Assembly: GCF_001039355.2 (NCBI RefSeq)
Contig: NW_019774180.1
Span: 824,665-886,664 of the forward strand
Length of the DNA: 62,000 bases
Reading direction: 5' to 3'
Origin: Lingula anatina
Lineage: Eukaryota; Brachiopoda; Lingulata; Lingulida; Lingulidae
Shown: one piece after another, positions 34,770 through 47,687 of the stretch
How the letters are laid out: each line of letters begins with the position of its first letter
Numbering within the stretch: the stretch's first letter is position 1
Notes under the pieces: model-generated
What the model was told of the DNA's origin: nothing
The model's input: only the letters and a program-made list of their open reading frames with translations
Databases searched by the model: none
Made by a program: the position numbers and the translations under genes

Positions 34770-36242
34770 TTATATCGTGGCATTCATATCTGATTTTCTT
34801 GGACTTAAACCTAGTAAAGTACCGGAGTCACTCTCCGTTGCGGAGGGAATAACAATTTCGGCGTATTTAATGCATGTTTTTCGTGGTGATTCTTTCGGCT
34901 CGGCTGGTATCCTTGCCTGATTGTCCTTTGATAGTCTTAATTTCACAGCACCATTTTCTTTAGCAAAACACGGAACCAATGATGGTTTCAGTTTCCTGGA
35001 ATTTTTTGTTTCCGTCTCAGAAATCTGTTTGCCTAAAACTCTTGGTAATCCCATTTCTTTGCGAGGATTCAGCACAGACGGACGATTCAATTGGAAAAAC
35101 GCGTTATTGGTCTCCAGGGGATCATGTATAGTGTCCAAACTGAAATGATCTCTCACATTACCGAGAAATATCTTATGTACTTTATTGTTAGTTATCTCCT
35201 TAGGTGTGTGGCTTTCTAGGTAGTCCATTAAAGGACGACCAGTTAGGAATGAATTTTCGATCAGTCGTCTTTGGTGCCCGTCGTTACTCATGAGAGACTG
35301 CTGGTATATGGAAATGTCATCTGCGATGTGTTTACAAATGCTGCAGTCTTTTTCTGAGTAATATCTCAAAATGTCGTCGGTTCTCAGCATGTATTCTTGC
35401 ACTACGTTACCGTTGCTCTGGTCGCCTTGAGTGTGGATTTGATCGCTGCCGCTTCTACTTGGTTGAAGATGGGGCGGGATACTTGGTGTTTCGGGATCCT
35501 CCGTGTTAGGAGGACTACCCGGTGGTAAACTATCGTTTCTTTGATCGCCGTCCATTCCGCCCGGTACTTCATCGGGAAGACTGTGATACGTTTGCTTATG
35601 CAGAGCGAGTGGGGTCTCCGAAACGTACTGAAACTGCATGGAATTTTCTGGTGAAACGAATAGTTTCTTTACAACACGGGAAGCCGATCTTGGGACTTTT
35701 CTGGCGGGGAATCTTTCAGGGGTACTCTCCGGTTCTGGCTCATACGATTCCGGAATGTCTACCACTTTGTCCGAAAATCTAGGATCGTGGCGAATTTTGT
35801 AATATAAGTTCCGACTGTCTGTGGTATATTCCCTGGTAGGAATAAATGGGTCATGGGATTTGTTGGCGGCACAATTTTCAAGAAGATTAGGTGCACTCTT
35901 CGCTCTTGTATGAGGCCGGGAGGGTATAACACTTGGGTGTTCGTTGATGAATGTTTTGGCTGAATTTACCCTCCCCTGTACCTTCATATGGTGAAGGTAT
36001 GCTGACCGCCGACATGGAAATGCCGGATGTGCCTTTTTGAACAGACGCTCCTTGTCGCTGTGGATGAGGCTTTGATTAAGCGTTGATTCTCGGTCTTCTG
36101 AATCTGACAGCGACCGATTCGTTGCCTGTGGTTCCAATATAAAATCGCCTTTTTTCTCTCTGGGTTTTGGTTGTTCTTTCCGCTCAAGGCTGAGCTGGTA
36201 TCTTGGTGGCATTGACCGCCAAAGTGTCCACGGCGCCGACAT
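34770..36242 (-). CDS. uncharacterised intronless 490-aa protein
   Basis: One uninterrupted minus-strand frame with strong coding character. It is hydrophilic, rich in Ser/Pro/Arg/Lys, and largely disordered by composition. Visible segments are a basic N-terminus; RPHTRAKSAPNLLE; RVPRSASRVVKKLFVSP; a better-ordered central region beginning DDILRYYSEKDCSICKHIADD with two close Cys and continuing for about 100 residues; and SPRKSD near the C-terminus. There is no signal peptide or TM helix. An acceptor-like TTTTCAG lies 48 bases upstream of the ATG (exon boundary 36290), so the 5' UTR is probably spliced. I do not recognise the family. The first ATG was chosen because the protein-like composition starts there. 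Confidence 0.8.
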   Translation of the reverse strand: MSAPWTLWRSMPPRYQLSLERKEQPKPREKKGDFILEPQATNRSLSDSEDRESTLNQSLIHSDKERLFKKAHPAFPCRRSAYLHHMKVQGRVNSAKTFINEHPSVIPSRPHTRAKSAPNLLENCAANKSHDPFIPTREYTTDSRNLYYKIRHDPRFSDKVVDIPESYEPEPESTPERFPARKVPRSASRVVKKLFVSPENSMQFQYVSETPLALHKQTYHSLPDEVPGGMDGDQRNDSLPPGSPPNTEDPETPSIPPHLQPSRSGSDQIHTQGDQSNGNVVQEYMLRTDDILRYYSEKDCSICKHIADDISIYQQSLMSNDGHQRRLIENSFLTGRPLMDYLESHTPKEITNNKVHKIFLGNVRDHFSLDTIHDPLETNNAFFQLNRPSVLNPRKEMGLPRVLGKQISETETKNSRKLKPSLVPCFAKENGAVKLRLSKDNQARIPAEPKESPRKTCIKYAEIVIPSATESDSGTLLGLSPRKSDMNATI

Positions 36243-36290
36243 GGTAACTTCTGTTCAAAATCGTCCTGTCTGTACGTACGATTATTAGTT

Positions 36291-38686
36291 CTGAAAATTA
36301 TGACACAACCGCTCAGCAAACTTCAGTTTTCAGCATTATAGGTAAACTTGAAAATAATAATAGGCGAAACACAATCAATTAAACTTTTTTTGTCATCGTG
36401 TCGGATTGATTTACAAACGCAACCAAAAAATGACCCTTCGCCTCCAGCTGATTGACATTGGAATGTGATACACGCACAGTAAGAAACAAGCAAAGTTAAT
36501 CTTTTTCCTTATGATAGTTAAGAACACGAAGTTACAAGTTCTCAAAATACCCACCTTCTACCAAGAAAGTGTGATTAATTCCAGAAGCAGTATCGGATTA
36601 ACTATATAAAACGTGTCATGTAGCAGCTCCTATGTTTTAACTTGTCACCGCTGCACCGTGTTAACATCCCCAGTTCTGTAACGTGTCTCACTGAAGTATT
36701 TGCTTGGCAGTAAATCAAGCAGAAGACGCCAACACTCCCTTTCAAATCTTCGCACATTAATGTTTATCCGGGGCCACTAATGGCCAGACATATCTTTTAT
36801 ACTCCAAGCCAGTATTGAGTCGACACTGAGCGTGCAACCGCTTATTGTATACAATGGTCACCGAACCAACGACGCAGACTAAATAACACAAGCAGCGTAT
36901 TAGAGGACGGTTTGTTCAATTTCGACGGTGCTTTAAGAGGCATATTTGTTTTTAAAGGGAACCTCGGTTTCTGCGTAGCAACAATCAACACTCCGGTGGC
37001 CAGTGAATAGACCCAATGCTGCTTCCAGCGGTAATAAATGAAAATTAAATGATCGATAATATTTGAGCAGTGCGAAATGTTTATAACATCACTTGAATTG
37101 ACGTGTTTAAAGAGTCAGCCAAGGGCGCCGATATTGCGCTGTAAGAGGTGGTGAAATAAACTTAGTTAGTCGCACCAATTTACCTTAATTCATGAATGTG
37201 AAAAATTGAAATGCAATTGAGACTTAATACACGTAGCCATGGTGACATATTGACAGCAACAGTTCAGGATTCCCATGAAAGCGAGCTGTAATTAAAAAAT
37301 ATAAGAGAACAGAATTGGGTTATCATAAGTCTTAATTTATTAAACAGAACAAACATGTCGTACATGTATAATTTATGTCAATCTGTTTACAAGATATAAA
37401 TTTTCTTCGTAAAAGCCTTCTATTGGGCAGCTGGAAAAAAAAACGAAACGAAGAGAAGGCGGAAATTAAAGTGAAATCATCATCTCACCTAACACAACGG
37501 ATATATTTCACGTAGTCTAAAATTGAAGGGAACAGTTTCGGAAAATAATCAAAAGGAGTAGTCCAATAATAATGCACGGTGGTCTAAGTTCTAAAAACAT
37601 ACATGTAGTTATAGTTCTATTTTTTTCGAACACATTTGTTATCTTTCAACCAGGCTTCATTGAAGGAGGAAAACTCTTTTTCGTTGAACACCTTTCAAAG
37701 AAATCAATGATAAATCAATATTTTTCAGTCTAGACAGCTCGCTGGTGTGCAAAGACCACTCTGGTGGCGTTACCTACAGGGAGCCGCCGTACTGAAGTCT
37801 AACACATAATATTTCTCGAGTGTACATCTTGTCATGGGACAGAAACAAACAAACAAAATATATATATATTCTAGTATATGAACTACACAAAAATTCGTTT
37901 CCGTTCTTCCAAAAGAACTCTGGCCCAACACGGTTCTTCTCTATTCCAAGGTCGTGTGACAACGATATTAACCGCGTTGCAAATTTTTTTCATACTTTCT
38001 GACATTGAAGTCTGTGTAAATACAATATATATGACGATAAGATATGAATTAGACTCTCTACAGAACACCGCCTTGCAATTATGTGATACAAGCACCCTAT
38101 CTTTACGGTCCATTAAGTCAACTACCACGTAATTGTCGTGTTCCAAAATAGTTATTGGAATACGTTGGTATTTGTTTGATCACAGACAGTCCAGTTCATA
38201 AGAACAGATCGTCATGAAAATCACCTCATTTGGTCGAGAGTATTTATCAGAAATTTATGCTGTACAGCTTTCGAGCCGGCTTCTGCGCTACATGTGCTTA
38301 ATTCCATAAGACATAAATCATGAGGAGTTGTCACTCTAGCAAGGACACAACTAGCGATGTGTAACCTCTATCAACTTATTTGTAGCACTGTTATTTACAC
38401 ATTCCTCGCAACCACTAAAATACAAGACACGAATAATGCTTTCATAACACGCTTTTTAATATCAAATGGAAAAATCACGATTTTTATCAAGAAATTATAC
38501 AAAATACATATGGCTTCTTTCTACGATATGACTTCCTACCGTCCTACCTTTCCATCCTAAGTAAAGATAGATCCTAAATACATGTAGCAATAGGTATAGT
38601 GGTTGCAATCTTAAACAGTCAAGGAAATTGCATAGGTAAATGGTCTTCGTCTTTCTCATTTACCACCATTAGATTAGTTTTTTTTT
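36291..38686. other. intergenic region, no supported gene
   Basis: It is the 5' flank of the 490-aa gene followed by AT-rich sequence with a short (TA)n run near 37860. Small open frames on both strands around 37774-38146 overlap each other and lack coding composition. Confidence 0.4.
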
Positions 38687-40154
38687 CTGATTGATCACCA
38701 CGCCAAGGTTGATAATATGTCCATCTTTTCTCTCATGATCAGGCTATTTCTGGAAGTGTCGAGAATGATGACCAGTATCATCCATACGAAGCAACGTTTG
38801 TAACCAACCAAGGAATCCATCCTTGGAACAAATGCGTTTAAGCGATAAACCATGTCTGTATTAAACTATTTTATTTAACTTTTCATAATGGATATTGTTA
38901 ACCGCCTGCCTGTCTCTAGTCATCCGTCTTTTACACTGTTCATGGATGGAAGTAGGCTACTAAACATTTAGTGGAGTGCACGCCAATTTATGTGAGTTAG
39001 AACAGTGAACATTTTCTCGTCATTCTTTGGATATCTTCTTTTACATTTGACGTATTGAAGGTGACTCTTCCGATTGGAAAATCCAATAAATCAACCAAAT
39101 GGAAGTAATATTTCATTTTTTATATGGTATACATGTATATACTAGAATAAAGTAGACTCCGCATAACTAATCTTCATATACATGCATCTCAAATTATCGT
39201 GTCTCGAACAAATCTTGTGAAACAAACCAATGTTTTACTTGGTATAAGCTAATATTAGGGTACATCGTATCCCACGGATGCTTAACTCCAACAAACTGCC
39301 CCTATGTTTTATTGCACCTTAAATTGTCCATTATTAAAGTTTTGTCAGCAAATTTTGAAAATCGTCTTTTTACAAACCTATAGATAAGAATTATTGACAA
39401 AACGTAGTGAAATCTGCCTTAGAAAACACGTTAATGAAGACATTTGAGATTTACTCTGTTCAAAGTTACATAAGTTTGCTCTGCCTTTCCAAAATGGGTT
39501 TACTGAACTTAAATGGATTTTTCACCCATTCTTCATTAAAAAATATCTGTTCCTATAGCATTTTCCAAAATAGTTATTATTTACCCTACCTACCCTAAAA
39601 TATAATCTACCCATACAAAAATAAAGCACATGATAACGTTTTCAATGGGCCAATTAACGTCAAATATCAAATGTATTTAATGTTTATTCAATAAATTGGA
39701 AAAGTGATGCTCAAATAAAAATATAACAACGCGGACGTATAGTCACAAGTGAGAATGCACACTTCACACAGACACACAATATAACTAATATCAAATGATA
39801 ATAGAGGACAAGGCTAGGCCTGATAACCGATTTAAGCAATAATGGAATAAGGATGACAAGTCTTGTTTGTAATTCTTGTATAGACTAGTAACGGTTAAAC
39901 GTGAGGAAAGTGAGGTAGACATGCATGTGCGATTTGCGTTCAAGCCATTACAAGAGCAATAGGCCTACATGTACATTTCAATTGAGTAAAGATGGTCAGT
40001 CAAATTGCCGGTTATGGTAATAATAATGATAATAGCAATAATTATTATGACGATAATGAAAATGGTAACACATAGATTTACACAATTCACATAGATTTCT
40101 ATATGGCAAATTATACCGAATATTCATGGTTTTATATATCTTTATCATAAAGTT

Positions 40155-41108
40155 TCACCGAAACAGGTTCACGTAATTGTCCCGAGCGTCAGCAGCCCCT
40201 GTACATGGAGGCAGCTCATCGGCTGTCTCATCATAGGGGTCATACAATTCACCACATTCTTTTAATTCATCAATATCTTTTAACCAATTAAAGATCTGGA
40301 CAAGTTTCTGGTTATCCAGGTAATTGTTTTTCGATATTGAATTTTCTTGCTTCCACTGCTTATTGGATTCGGCTACTCTGGGAGTTTTACCACCGTCGTT
40401 GCGAAGAGGGTCAAATGGACTGACCCGAGGGCTGGTCCCGGGGCTGACCCTGGGGCTTAATCCCGGGGAAACGATCTTTGGAATCTCTAAGGCAGTAGTT
40501 TTTGTAGTTTCAGACTCATTCTCTGCAATAGTTGCCACATGTTCAACTGTTAGAGTAAGAACTTTGCCATCGTCGTCAACGTCAGCTTGGATTTCTCCAA
40601 TTTCATCATGGACTAAAACCTTATTGTGAAAGTGGACTTTTCTGTTTCCACTGTCTGTCAAACCGTCCATACTACAGTCTTTATTTCGTCGGTGGTGTAG
40701 GGTACTTTTCATTTGCATCAAATGCCTGTTCACTAAGTTTTTCCTGAGCCTTTCGATATCATTTTTGTTCCTTGGTAACGCATTCGGAATGGCAACGGAA
40801 TGATTGAAATGAGCACCTGCAGGAAGAGGCGCATACGGCTCTACATTCCTTTGTTGTATATTCGATTCTTTCATTTGTTGTTTATTAGTGATGGATTTCC
40901 ATATCTTTGGCAATTTCAGATCTGCCTCCTCGAGACGATTGTTAATATTTGCCGGGGAACGTTTCCAAAAGTTCACCATAGTCGGGGTTGGTAGGAAGTT
41001 GGACGCCCTATACAGAGGAGGAGGTTCGAACTGATACGTAGACATGCTGATGGGTTTCTTCTTGATTCCAACTTCAGACGTGCTGGTCTCTGTCCGTGGG
41101 GATGTCAT
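40155..41108 (-). CDS. intronless 317-aa protein, copy 1
   Basis: An uninterrupted minus-strand frame of largely disordered composition. A central VHFHNKVLVHDEIGEI segment is followed by an acidic beta-like stretch. Then comes a triplet repeat, SPGLSPRVSPGTSPRVSP, and a C-terminal KLVQIFNWLKDIDELKECG helix with an acidic tail. RKVHF fits the loose RVxF docking pattern for protein phosphatase 1. Copy 2 differs at 3 of 317 residues (I/N, I/R and K/R) and by about 12 nucleotides over the coding region, most of them silent. A 3' splice site (TTCTTTTCAG) at 41742 and a donor at 42379/42380 suggest a spliced 5' UTR. The family is not recognised. Confidence 0.82.
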   Translation of the reverse strand: MTSPRTETSTSEVGIKKKPISMSTYQFEPPPLYRASNFLPTPTMVNFWKRSPANINNRLEEADLKLPKIWKSITNKQQMKESNIQQRNVEPYAPLPAGAHFNHSVAIPNALPRNKNDIERLRKNLVNRHLMQMKSTLHHRRNKDCSMDGLTDSGNRKVHFHNKVLVHDEIGEIQADVDDDGKVLTLTVEHVATIAENESETTKTTALEIPKIVSPGLSPRVSPGTSPRVSPFDPLRNDGGKTPRVAESNKQWKQENSISKNNYLDNQKLVQIFNWLKDIDELKECGELYDPYDETADELPPCTGAADARDNYVNLFR

Positions 41109-42379
41109 GCTGACGCTTTAGTATAATTACTTGGCTTCGGCGGAGTAAAGATATCTATAGTCCATCATGAAATATGAAATATGAAATAGATACAATATGG
41201 ATTTCACCTAAGAGAGCTGCCTTTTGTCCTTTAGACCGCGTAAGATGGGTGACAAATAAATGCCCGATTTCGATGTCGTTGCTATAGGTTCAAACAAAGC
41301 CCGATGTATACTGCGCCATGAATTAAACGTAAATGAATCTTCTGGTCCATGTATGAAGTGGAAGTCTTTTTATGACATGCGTTCAACGGCAAAAAGAATT
41401 TCTCGGGTTCTGACGAAGTACCGGTAATAATGTTGATGCCATGTGTACATACACTCCTTTTGTAGGTTAATCTCATAGGTTTATATTCCACGGTAAATCT
41501 TGTCGTGTGCCAGTATTGACAGGAACCATTCTAACCCTGGCTTCACTGGATGTTTGCCAATACGAAGTCTTCGAGTTCGCTGTGGCAATATTTCTATCAG
41601 CTGCCAAACAATTATCCGATTTAATTCACTTTATCAGTCAATTGATTTGTATTTAATGTTGAGGCCGTGAATAGTAATCTCTGACGCTATTCGGTTGCTA
41701 TCTACGGATACGGTTTACTCTGCTTCTTCCGTGCTACTGTTCTGAAAAGAATGAAATACCATTTTGATTATTTTCCAACTCTGTGAGGCGATTGATTTGG
41801 TCTGACTAACACATTTCTTCAATTAGCTTTGAAATACCGACCAATGACGCACCGTGACATAAGGACTGCATACCCAACTTCCTAAACAAAAACGGGATAG
41901 TTTAGATGTAAATAGTAGAGTACAATGAGGTAATGACAATATTAGTTTTGAAATAGAATACGCACAATGGAGTTAATGACCAAAACTGTGATCCATAAAT
42001 ACAGCTATAGCACTGTGTTAGGAACGCAACAGCTATAGCCGCGAATTAACAATAACAAGTGTATGGTGTACATGCATGCACAAGTGTGTGCACACAATCG
42101 ATAAAGAGCATGCGCACACATACACCCTCTTGTGCATATACATACTCGTACTACTACAACGTACATGTATATTGATGTTTCCAAACATTATCATCGCGGC
42201 CGATATGTACGAATAGGTTGGCAGTATGTTAATGTATAATTAAGTGTAGTGTCCCTTATTACAGTTTTAACAAAGCAAATCAGGGGCGCTTGTGTTGAAA
42301 TCGAACGCAGGTATCAAAACCAAAACATACTCAACTCTATTTCGTAGCAATATTTTATAGAAATCATAGTTATACTTAC

Positions 42380-42480
42380 TGCTTTTGTTAGTCGTTGCAC
42401 AGACAGTTCAACATTCTATGTCTACCGTGACCGTCGCACTACGGCTCTGTATTACTGTCTCCAAGGCCGTTCTGTAACTC
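42380..42480 (-). other. candidate 5' UTR exon of copy 1
   Basis: On the minus strand AAAGCA|GTAAGT gives a strong donor at 42380. It pairs with the acceptor at 41742 to form an intron of about 640 bases. The 5' end of the exon is not defined. The same signals are present in copy 2 near 48950 and 48314. Confidence 0.35.
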
Positions 42481-45204
42481 GCTATATTGACTTTTATCAA
42501 TAAGGCTTTATCTCACTTAAGCCAACAATTGCCTATAAAAGTAGACTGTGTTATAATGGCATGTCTTGTTTACCTTGCCACTAGACTCACACTAATATTT
42601 TCATACAAGTTACGTTAAGCACTTTTAGTATACTCTTTATGTACATACTTTTTGCAAAGTAAACAGATCAAATAATTAATTGATTTACTTAACCTCGTCA
42701 GTAAAAGATGTGCAATATGTCAAACGAAACTAAATACCTGGTTTCCATTATTTCAGAACAGTAAGAGTTGGAGTGTGAGTGAAAAAATGTAAAACGACAT
42801 TGTTTTGTGCTGTGCAAATATCTCTTCTTGCCAAAATGAAGTCAACTATTCATACTGGCGTTCACCGGAATCTATTAAGATATTATTTTTAAACACGGGT
42901 CATCACGCATAAGAATTTACGCATTGATTGGCTGGGAGAAAATCTTTTTTTCTATATTTTCGTACATCACAAGTTAACCAATGCTAAATGCTGTATCAAA
43001 TGCGCTCCCCAATTTATTAGGTGTTGTGACTCAATGTCTCACCTAGTGCATTTCAAACATGTTTCTACTGCTTGATTTTGGTCTTCTCCACAACTGACGC
43101 TACCCCACTGGCTGAAGATTTTCAGCCGGGTCATCGCTATCAGGAGTGAAATCATATATATATATATATATGGGGTTGGGTATAAATTGGATGTTGACAA
43201 AAATAAAGGGGAAAGTGAAAACTCAAATCTGTATCAATGGACTGGAATATTGTGCGTCCATCCAAAAATACATTTAGCAGCTTTATGCTGGGCTAGGTAT
43301 GTGCATTATTATGTCAGAGCCATAGTCATACAGTACTGCTCCGATATACTATGGGAGAGGAAACATATATGACTCCGATAATGGCAGAAATGGATAGACA
43401 TGTCACTCTATTCGTTTCGGTCGCTATATAACAGTCACACTTTGAGGGCACTCGAAACTTATGATAAAAGTTGTAGTAATAGTTTTTACAAAACACTGTT
43501 CAGAAGGCCTATATTTCCTTTCAAGCGTTTTCCCCTATTATTGAGTGTCAGAATATCAGTATCACATCTCTGAACTGTCTACCAGGTATGATCAATTGCC
43601 AACTGGCGTTTTAACTAGGAACCGACGATCAATCACGAACAGCAAGGTGAACCATGGTTCATTTTGCAACCTGAGAATTAAAAACGAAATGACTTGTACA
43701 CTAAACCATGGGGCCGTGACATCTTTGCTCTTTGGAGTTTGGTTTGTATTTGTAAATAAGTGAATATGTTTAACTTGGGCCGTCAAATTCATGCACTTTC
43801 GCCCAAAAATTGTCAGAGAAACAGTGAAATGTATGTTATTTTGCATGTGTTTTTCATGCGTTTTGACTTATTATAGCGACTTGTCAATAAGAACACCATG
43901 TACATTTGCCCGTTTTTTATTGATGTTTTGTGTAGTCTTGAAAAAGCAAGTTAAAAAAGCAGTAACGTTTGGAATTTTGCCGACTTCGAATGAGCTGGAA
44001 ATGTGCACACGTAACCCAACTTGTCGCTTTTTTTTAGCATTTGCAGACTTTTCTGAAGACATGTAGAGCGTGAGTGAATGCGTGAGCGTGTGTGTCCGCG
44101 TTTATAAATGTATGTGTTTGTCTGAATACGCACATGTACACGTGCGTGTCCATACGTACGTATATAGATCGCGCTTGCTTACAATGGACTGCTGATGGAC
44201 TGATGTTTAACGTTGTATAAGTCACCTAAGTAAATTTAAGAGATTGTTTAATACACATAAACTTTATCGAAAGGTGCATTCCCCTAGTCATAATCTGAGA
44301 GTGAGACTGAAACTCACGACATCACTGAGATAGAGTGTCGGAAATTGGGGACTAACAAGCAGATGCCAAATTCAGGGCAACCATATAGAATACAAAATTC
44401 AGATGCCCTTGCCATCTTCCGATCATGCCAACACGTAACATTGTTTTAGCAACGTGAAGATTGCTATCACAGCTACAGGCAATCTGCAACATGGAGTGCA
44501 TCTGTACTCGAAAACGGCAGACCTGGAAAAAAGTGCTGTAATGACTAACCTTCGTCCGCACTTTCGTAAACTATATTGAGCGTCGTGGAAGAATCAAATT
44601 AGCTTGACTGACGATCTTGCTACGTGAGTCTTCCCATGTTTCGGATGCTTTACCCTTTAAGGTTTGTCCTTCATGCTTCAGCGTTAGAGTTTAGTGCGAC
44701 ACGACAGCTTGTGTCTATTCACCGCTGGTAATTTGATAGAGATTTAACTTCTTTGGAAGAATAAGTCCATTTCATATATGCACAGCGTGGATATTTTTCC
44801 TGTAACTGCGTCTAACATCTAAGTAAACAAAATATGCTGTGGGATATTGTGTACGTGTTTCAACAAATGAAACGGGCTTGATCATAAATAGAAGTAGCTT
44901 CAATTTAGTCTGCCTTTGTGGCTAGATTTATACCGATTTAGTGTGGTTAAGCACTGTACATTGTTCTGGTCAGTTTTTGCTTTGTTGGGGGGATCATTTG
45001 AATCGTCAATTTTCTCCTGTTCTTTTAAAAACTCACAGATATGATGCAATTGCCTCTTACACACCATCATTTTTATTCTTTCTATTAAGATCTTTTAACA
45101 ACCCCAGAAAAGTAGCGTGGATTTTGTAAGCGGGTCGAAGGGAACGAGGGGCGGGTCTTTCCAACAAGAGAATGTCGCATTCATCTACAGTCCCTTTTTA
45201 CCGG
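42481..45204. other. non-coding part of copy 1
   Basis: No supported exon. A (TA)9 run at 43154-43171 is (TA)4 in copy 2. Small open frames near 43187, 43545 and 43791 are shared with copy 2, but their differences are not biased to silent sites in any way I can show, so they are not called. Confidence 0.4.
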
Positions 45205-45287
45205 GGGCGGGGGGGGGGGGGGGGGGAAAGCAGCCCCTAAAATCCCCCCATTGTTTTTTTTTTTTTTTATTTGAATTTNTTTTTTTT
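45205..45287. other. junction of the two copies: G homopolymer, T-runs and one N
   Basis: The junction holds a run of more than 20 G, then CCCC, a T-run, TTGAATTT, a single N at 45279, and another T-run leading into the start of copy 2. An undetermined base here marks low sequence confidence or an assembly join. Confidence 0.85.
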
Positions 45288-46733
45288 CTGATTGATCACC
45301 ACGCCAAGGTTGATAATATGTCCATCTTTTCTCTCATGATCAGGCTATTTCTGGAAGTGTCGAGAATGATGACCAGTATCATCCATACGAAGCAACGTTT
45401 GTAACCAACCAAGGAATCCATCCTTGGAACAAATGCGTTTAAGCGATAAACCATGTCTGTATTAAACTATTTTATTTAACTTTTCATAATGGATATTGTT
45501 AACCGCCTGCCTGTCTCTAGTCATCCGTCTTTTACACTGTTCATGGATGGAAGTAGGCTACTCAACATTTAGTGGAGTGCACGCCAATTTATGTGAGTTA
45601 GAACAGTGAACATTTTCTCGTCATTCTTTGGATATCTTCTTTTACATTTGACGTATTGAAGGTGACTCTTCCGATTGGAAAATCCAATAAATCAACCAAA
45701 TGGAAGTAATATTTCATTTTTTATATGGTATACATGTATATACTAGAATAAAGTAGACTCCGCATAACTCGTCTTCATATACATGCATCTCAAATTATCG
45801 TGTGTCTCGAACAAATCTTGTGAAACAAACCAATGTTTTACTTGGTGTAAGCTAATATTAGGGTACATCGTATCGCACGGATGCTTACCTCCAACAAACT
45901 GCCCCTAGGTTTTATTGCAAATTAAATTGTCCATTATTAAAGTTTTGTCAGCAAATTTTGAAAATCGTCTTTTTACAAACCTACAGATAAGAATTATTGA
46001 CAAAACGTGGTGAAATCTGCCTTAGAAAACACGTTAATGAAGACATTTGAGATTTACTCTGTTCAAAGTTACATAAGTTTGCTCTGCCTTTCCAACATGG
46101 GTTTACTGAACTAAAATGGATTTTTCACCCATTCTTCATTAAAAAATCTGTTCCTATAGCATTTTCCAAAATAGTTATTACCTACCTACCCTAAAATATA
46201 ATCTACCCATACAAAAATAAAGCACATGATAACGTTTTCAATGGGCCAATTAACGTCAAATATCAAATGTATTTAATGTTTATTCAATAAATTGGAAAAG
46301 TGATGCTGAAATAAAAATATAACAACGCGGACGTATGATCACATGTGAGAATGCACACTTCACACAGACACACAATTTAAGTATTATCAAATGATTACAG
46401 AGGACAAGGCTAGGCCTGATAACCGATTTAAGTAATAATGAAATAAGTATGACAAGTCTTGTTTGTAATTCTTGTATAGACTAGTAACGGTAAAACATGA
46501 GGAAAGAGAGGTAGACATGCATGTGCGATTTTCGGTCAAGCCATTACAAGAGCAATAGGCCTACATTTCAATTGAGTAAAGATGGTCAGTCAAATTGCCG
46601 GTAAAAGTAATAATAATGATAATAGCAGTAATTATTATGACGATAATGAAAATGGTAACACACAGATTTACACGCGTCTATATGGCAAATTATACCGAAC
46701 ATTCATGGTTTTATATATCTTTATCATAAAGTT

Positions 46734-47687
46734 TCACCGAAACAGGTTCACGTAATTGTCCCTAGCATCAGCAGCCCCTGTACATGGAGGCAGCTCATCG
46801 GCTGTCTCATCATAGGGATCATACAATTCACCACATTCTTTTAATTCATCAATATCTTTTAGCCAATTAAAGATCTGGACAAGTTTCTGGTTATCCAGGT
46901 AATTGTTTTTCGATATTGAATTTTCTTGCTTCCACTGCTTATTGGATTCGGCTACTCTGGGAGTTCTACCACCGTCGTTGCGAAGAGGGTCAAATGGACT
47001 GACCCGAGGGCTGGTCCCGGGGCTGACCCTGGGGCTTAATCCCGGGGAAACGATCTTTGGAATCTCTAAGGCAGTAGTTTTTGTAGTTTCAGACTCATTC
47101 TCTGCAATAGTTGCCACATGTTCAACTGTAAGAGTAAGAACTTTGCCATCGTCGTCAACGTCAGCTTGGATTTCTCCAATTTCATCATGGACTAAAACCT
47201 TATTGTGAAAGTGGACTTTTCTGTTTCCACTGTCTGTCAAACCGTCCATACTACAGTCTTTATTTCGTCGGTGGTGTAGGGTACTTTTCATTTGCATCAA
47301 ATGCCTGTTCACTAAGTTTTTCCTGAGCCTTTCGATATCATTTTTGTTCCTTGGTAACGCATTTGGAATGGCAACGGAATGATTGAAATGAGCACCTGCA
47401 GGAAGAGGCGCATACGGCTCTACATTCCTTTGTTGTCTATTCGATTCTTTCATTTGTTGTTTATTAGTGATGGATTTCCATATCTTTGGCAATTTCAGAT
47501 CTGCCTCCTCGAGACGATTGTTATTATTTGCCGGGGAACGTTTCCAAAAGTTCACCATAGTCGGAGTTGGTAGGAAGTTGGACGCCCTGTACAGAGGAGG
47601 AGGTTCGAACTGATACGTAGACATGCTGATGGGTTTCTTCTTGATTCCAACTTCAGAAGTGCTGGTCTCTGTCCGTGGGGATGTCAT
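46734..47687 (-). CDS. intronless 317-aa protein, copy 2
   Basis: It has the same length and frame as the protein at 40155-41108, with three residue differences. Of about 12 nucleotide differences counted by eye, 9 are silent, which fits purifying selection on both versions. All motifs of copy 1 are intact: the central KVHF, the SPRVSP repeats and the C-terminal W-L helix. It is either a second gene or the other allele of the first; the sequence alone cannot separate these. Confidence 0.82.
   Translation of the reverse strand: MTSPRTETSTSEVGIKKKPISMSTYQFEPPPLYRASNFLPTPTMVNFWKRSPANNNNRLEEADLKLPKIWKSITNKQQMKESNRQQRNVEPYAPLPAGAHFNHSVAIPNALPRNKNDIERLRKNLVNRHLMQMKSTLHHRRNKDCSMDGLTDSGNRKVHFHNKVLVHDEIGEIQADVDDDGKVLTLTVEHVATIAENESETTKTTALEIPKIVSPGLSPRVSPGTSPRVSPFDPLRNDGGRTPRVAESNKQWKQENSISKNNYLDNQKLVQIFNWLKDIDELKECGELYDPYDETADELPPCTGAADARDNYVNLFR

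Larger units (their letters stand above)
38687..45278. repeat. 6.6-kb direct repeat, copy 1
   Basis: Copy 1 starts at CTGATTGATCACCACGCC and ends in the T-run before the N at 45279. It matches 45288-51850 throughout, at an offset that drifts between about 6,554 and 6,601 because of small indels. By eye, non-coding divergence is a few percent. It contains one intact 317-aa coding region. Confidence 0.9.

Noticed and set aside
41282-41491. 69-codon minus-strand frame conserved in both 6.6-kb copies
   Set aside because: It lies in the probable 5' UTR exon of the 317-aa gene. Both copies are so similar that conservation of an open frame is expected; two of the few differences change residues.
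43187-43372. 61-codon plus-strand frame present in both copies
   Set aside because: The copies differ here by non-silent changes, and there is no Kozak, splice or family support.
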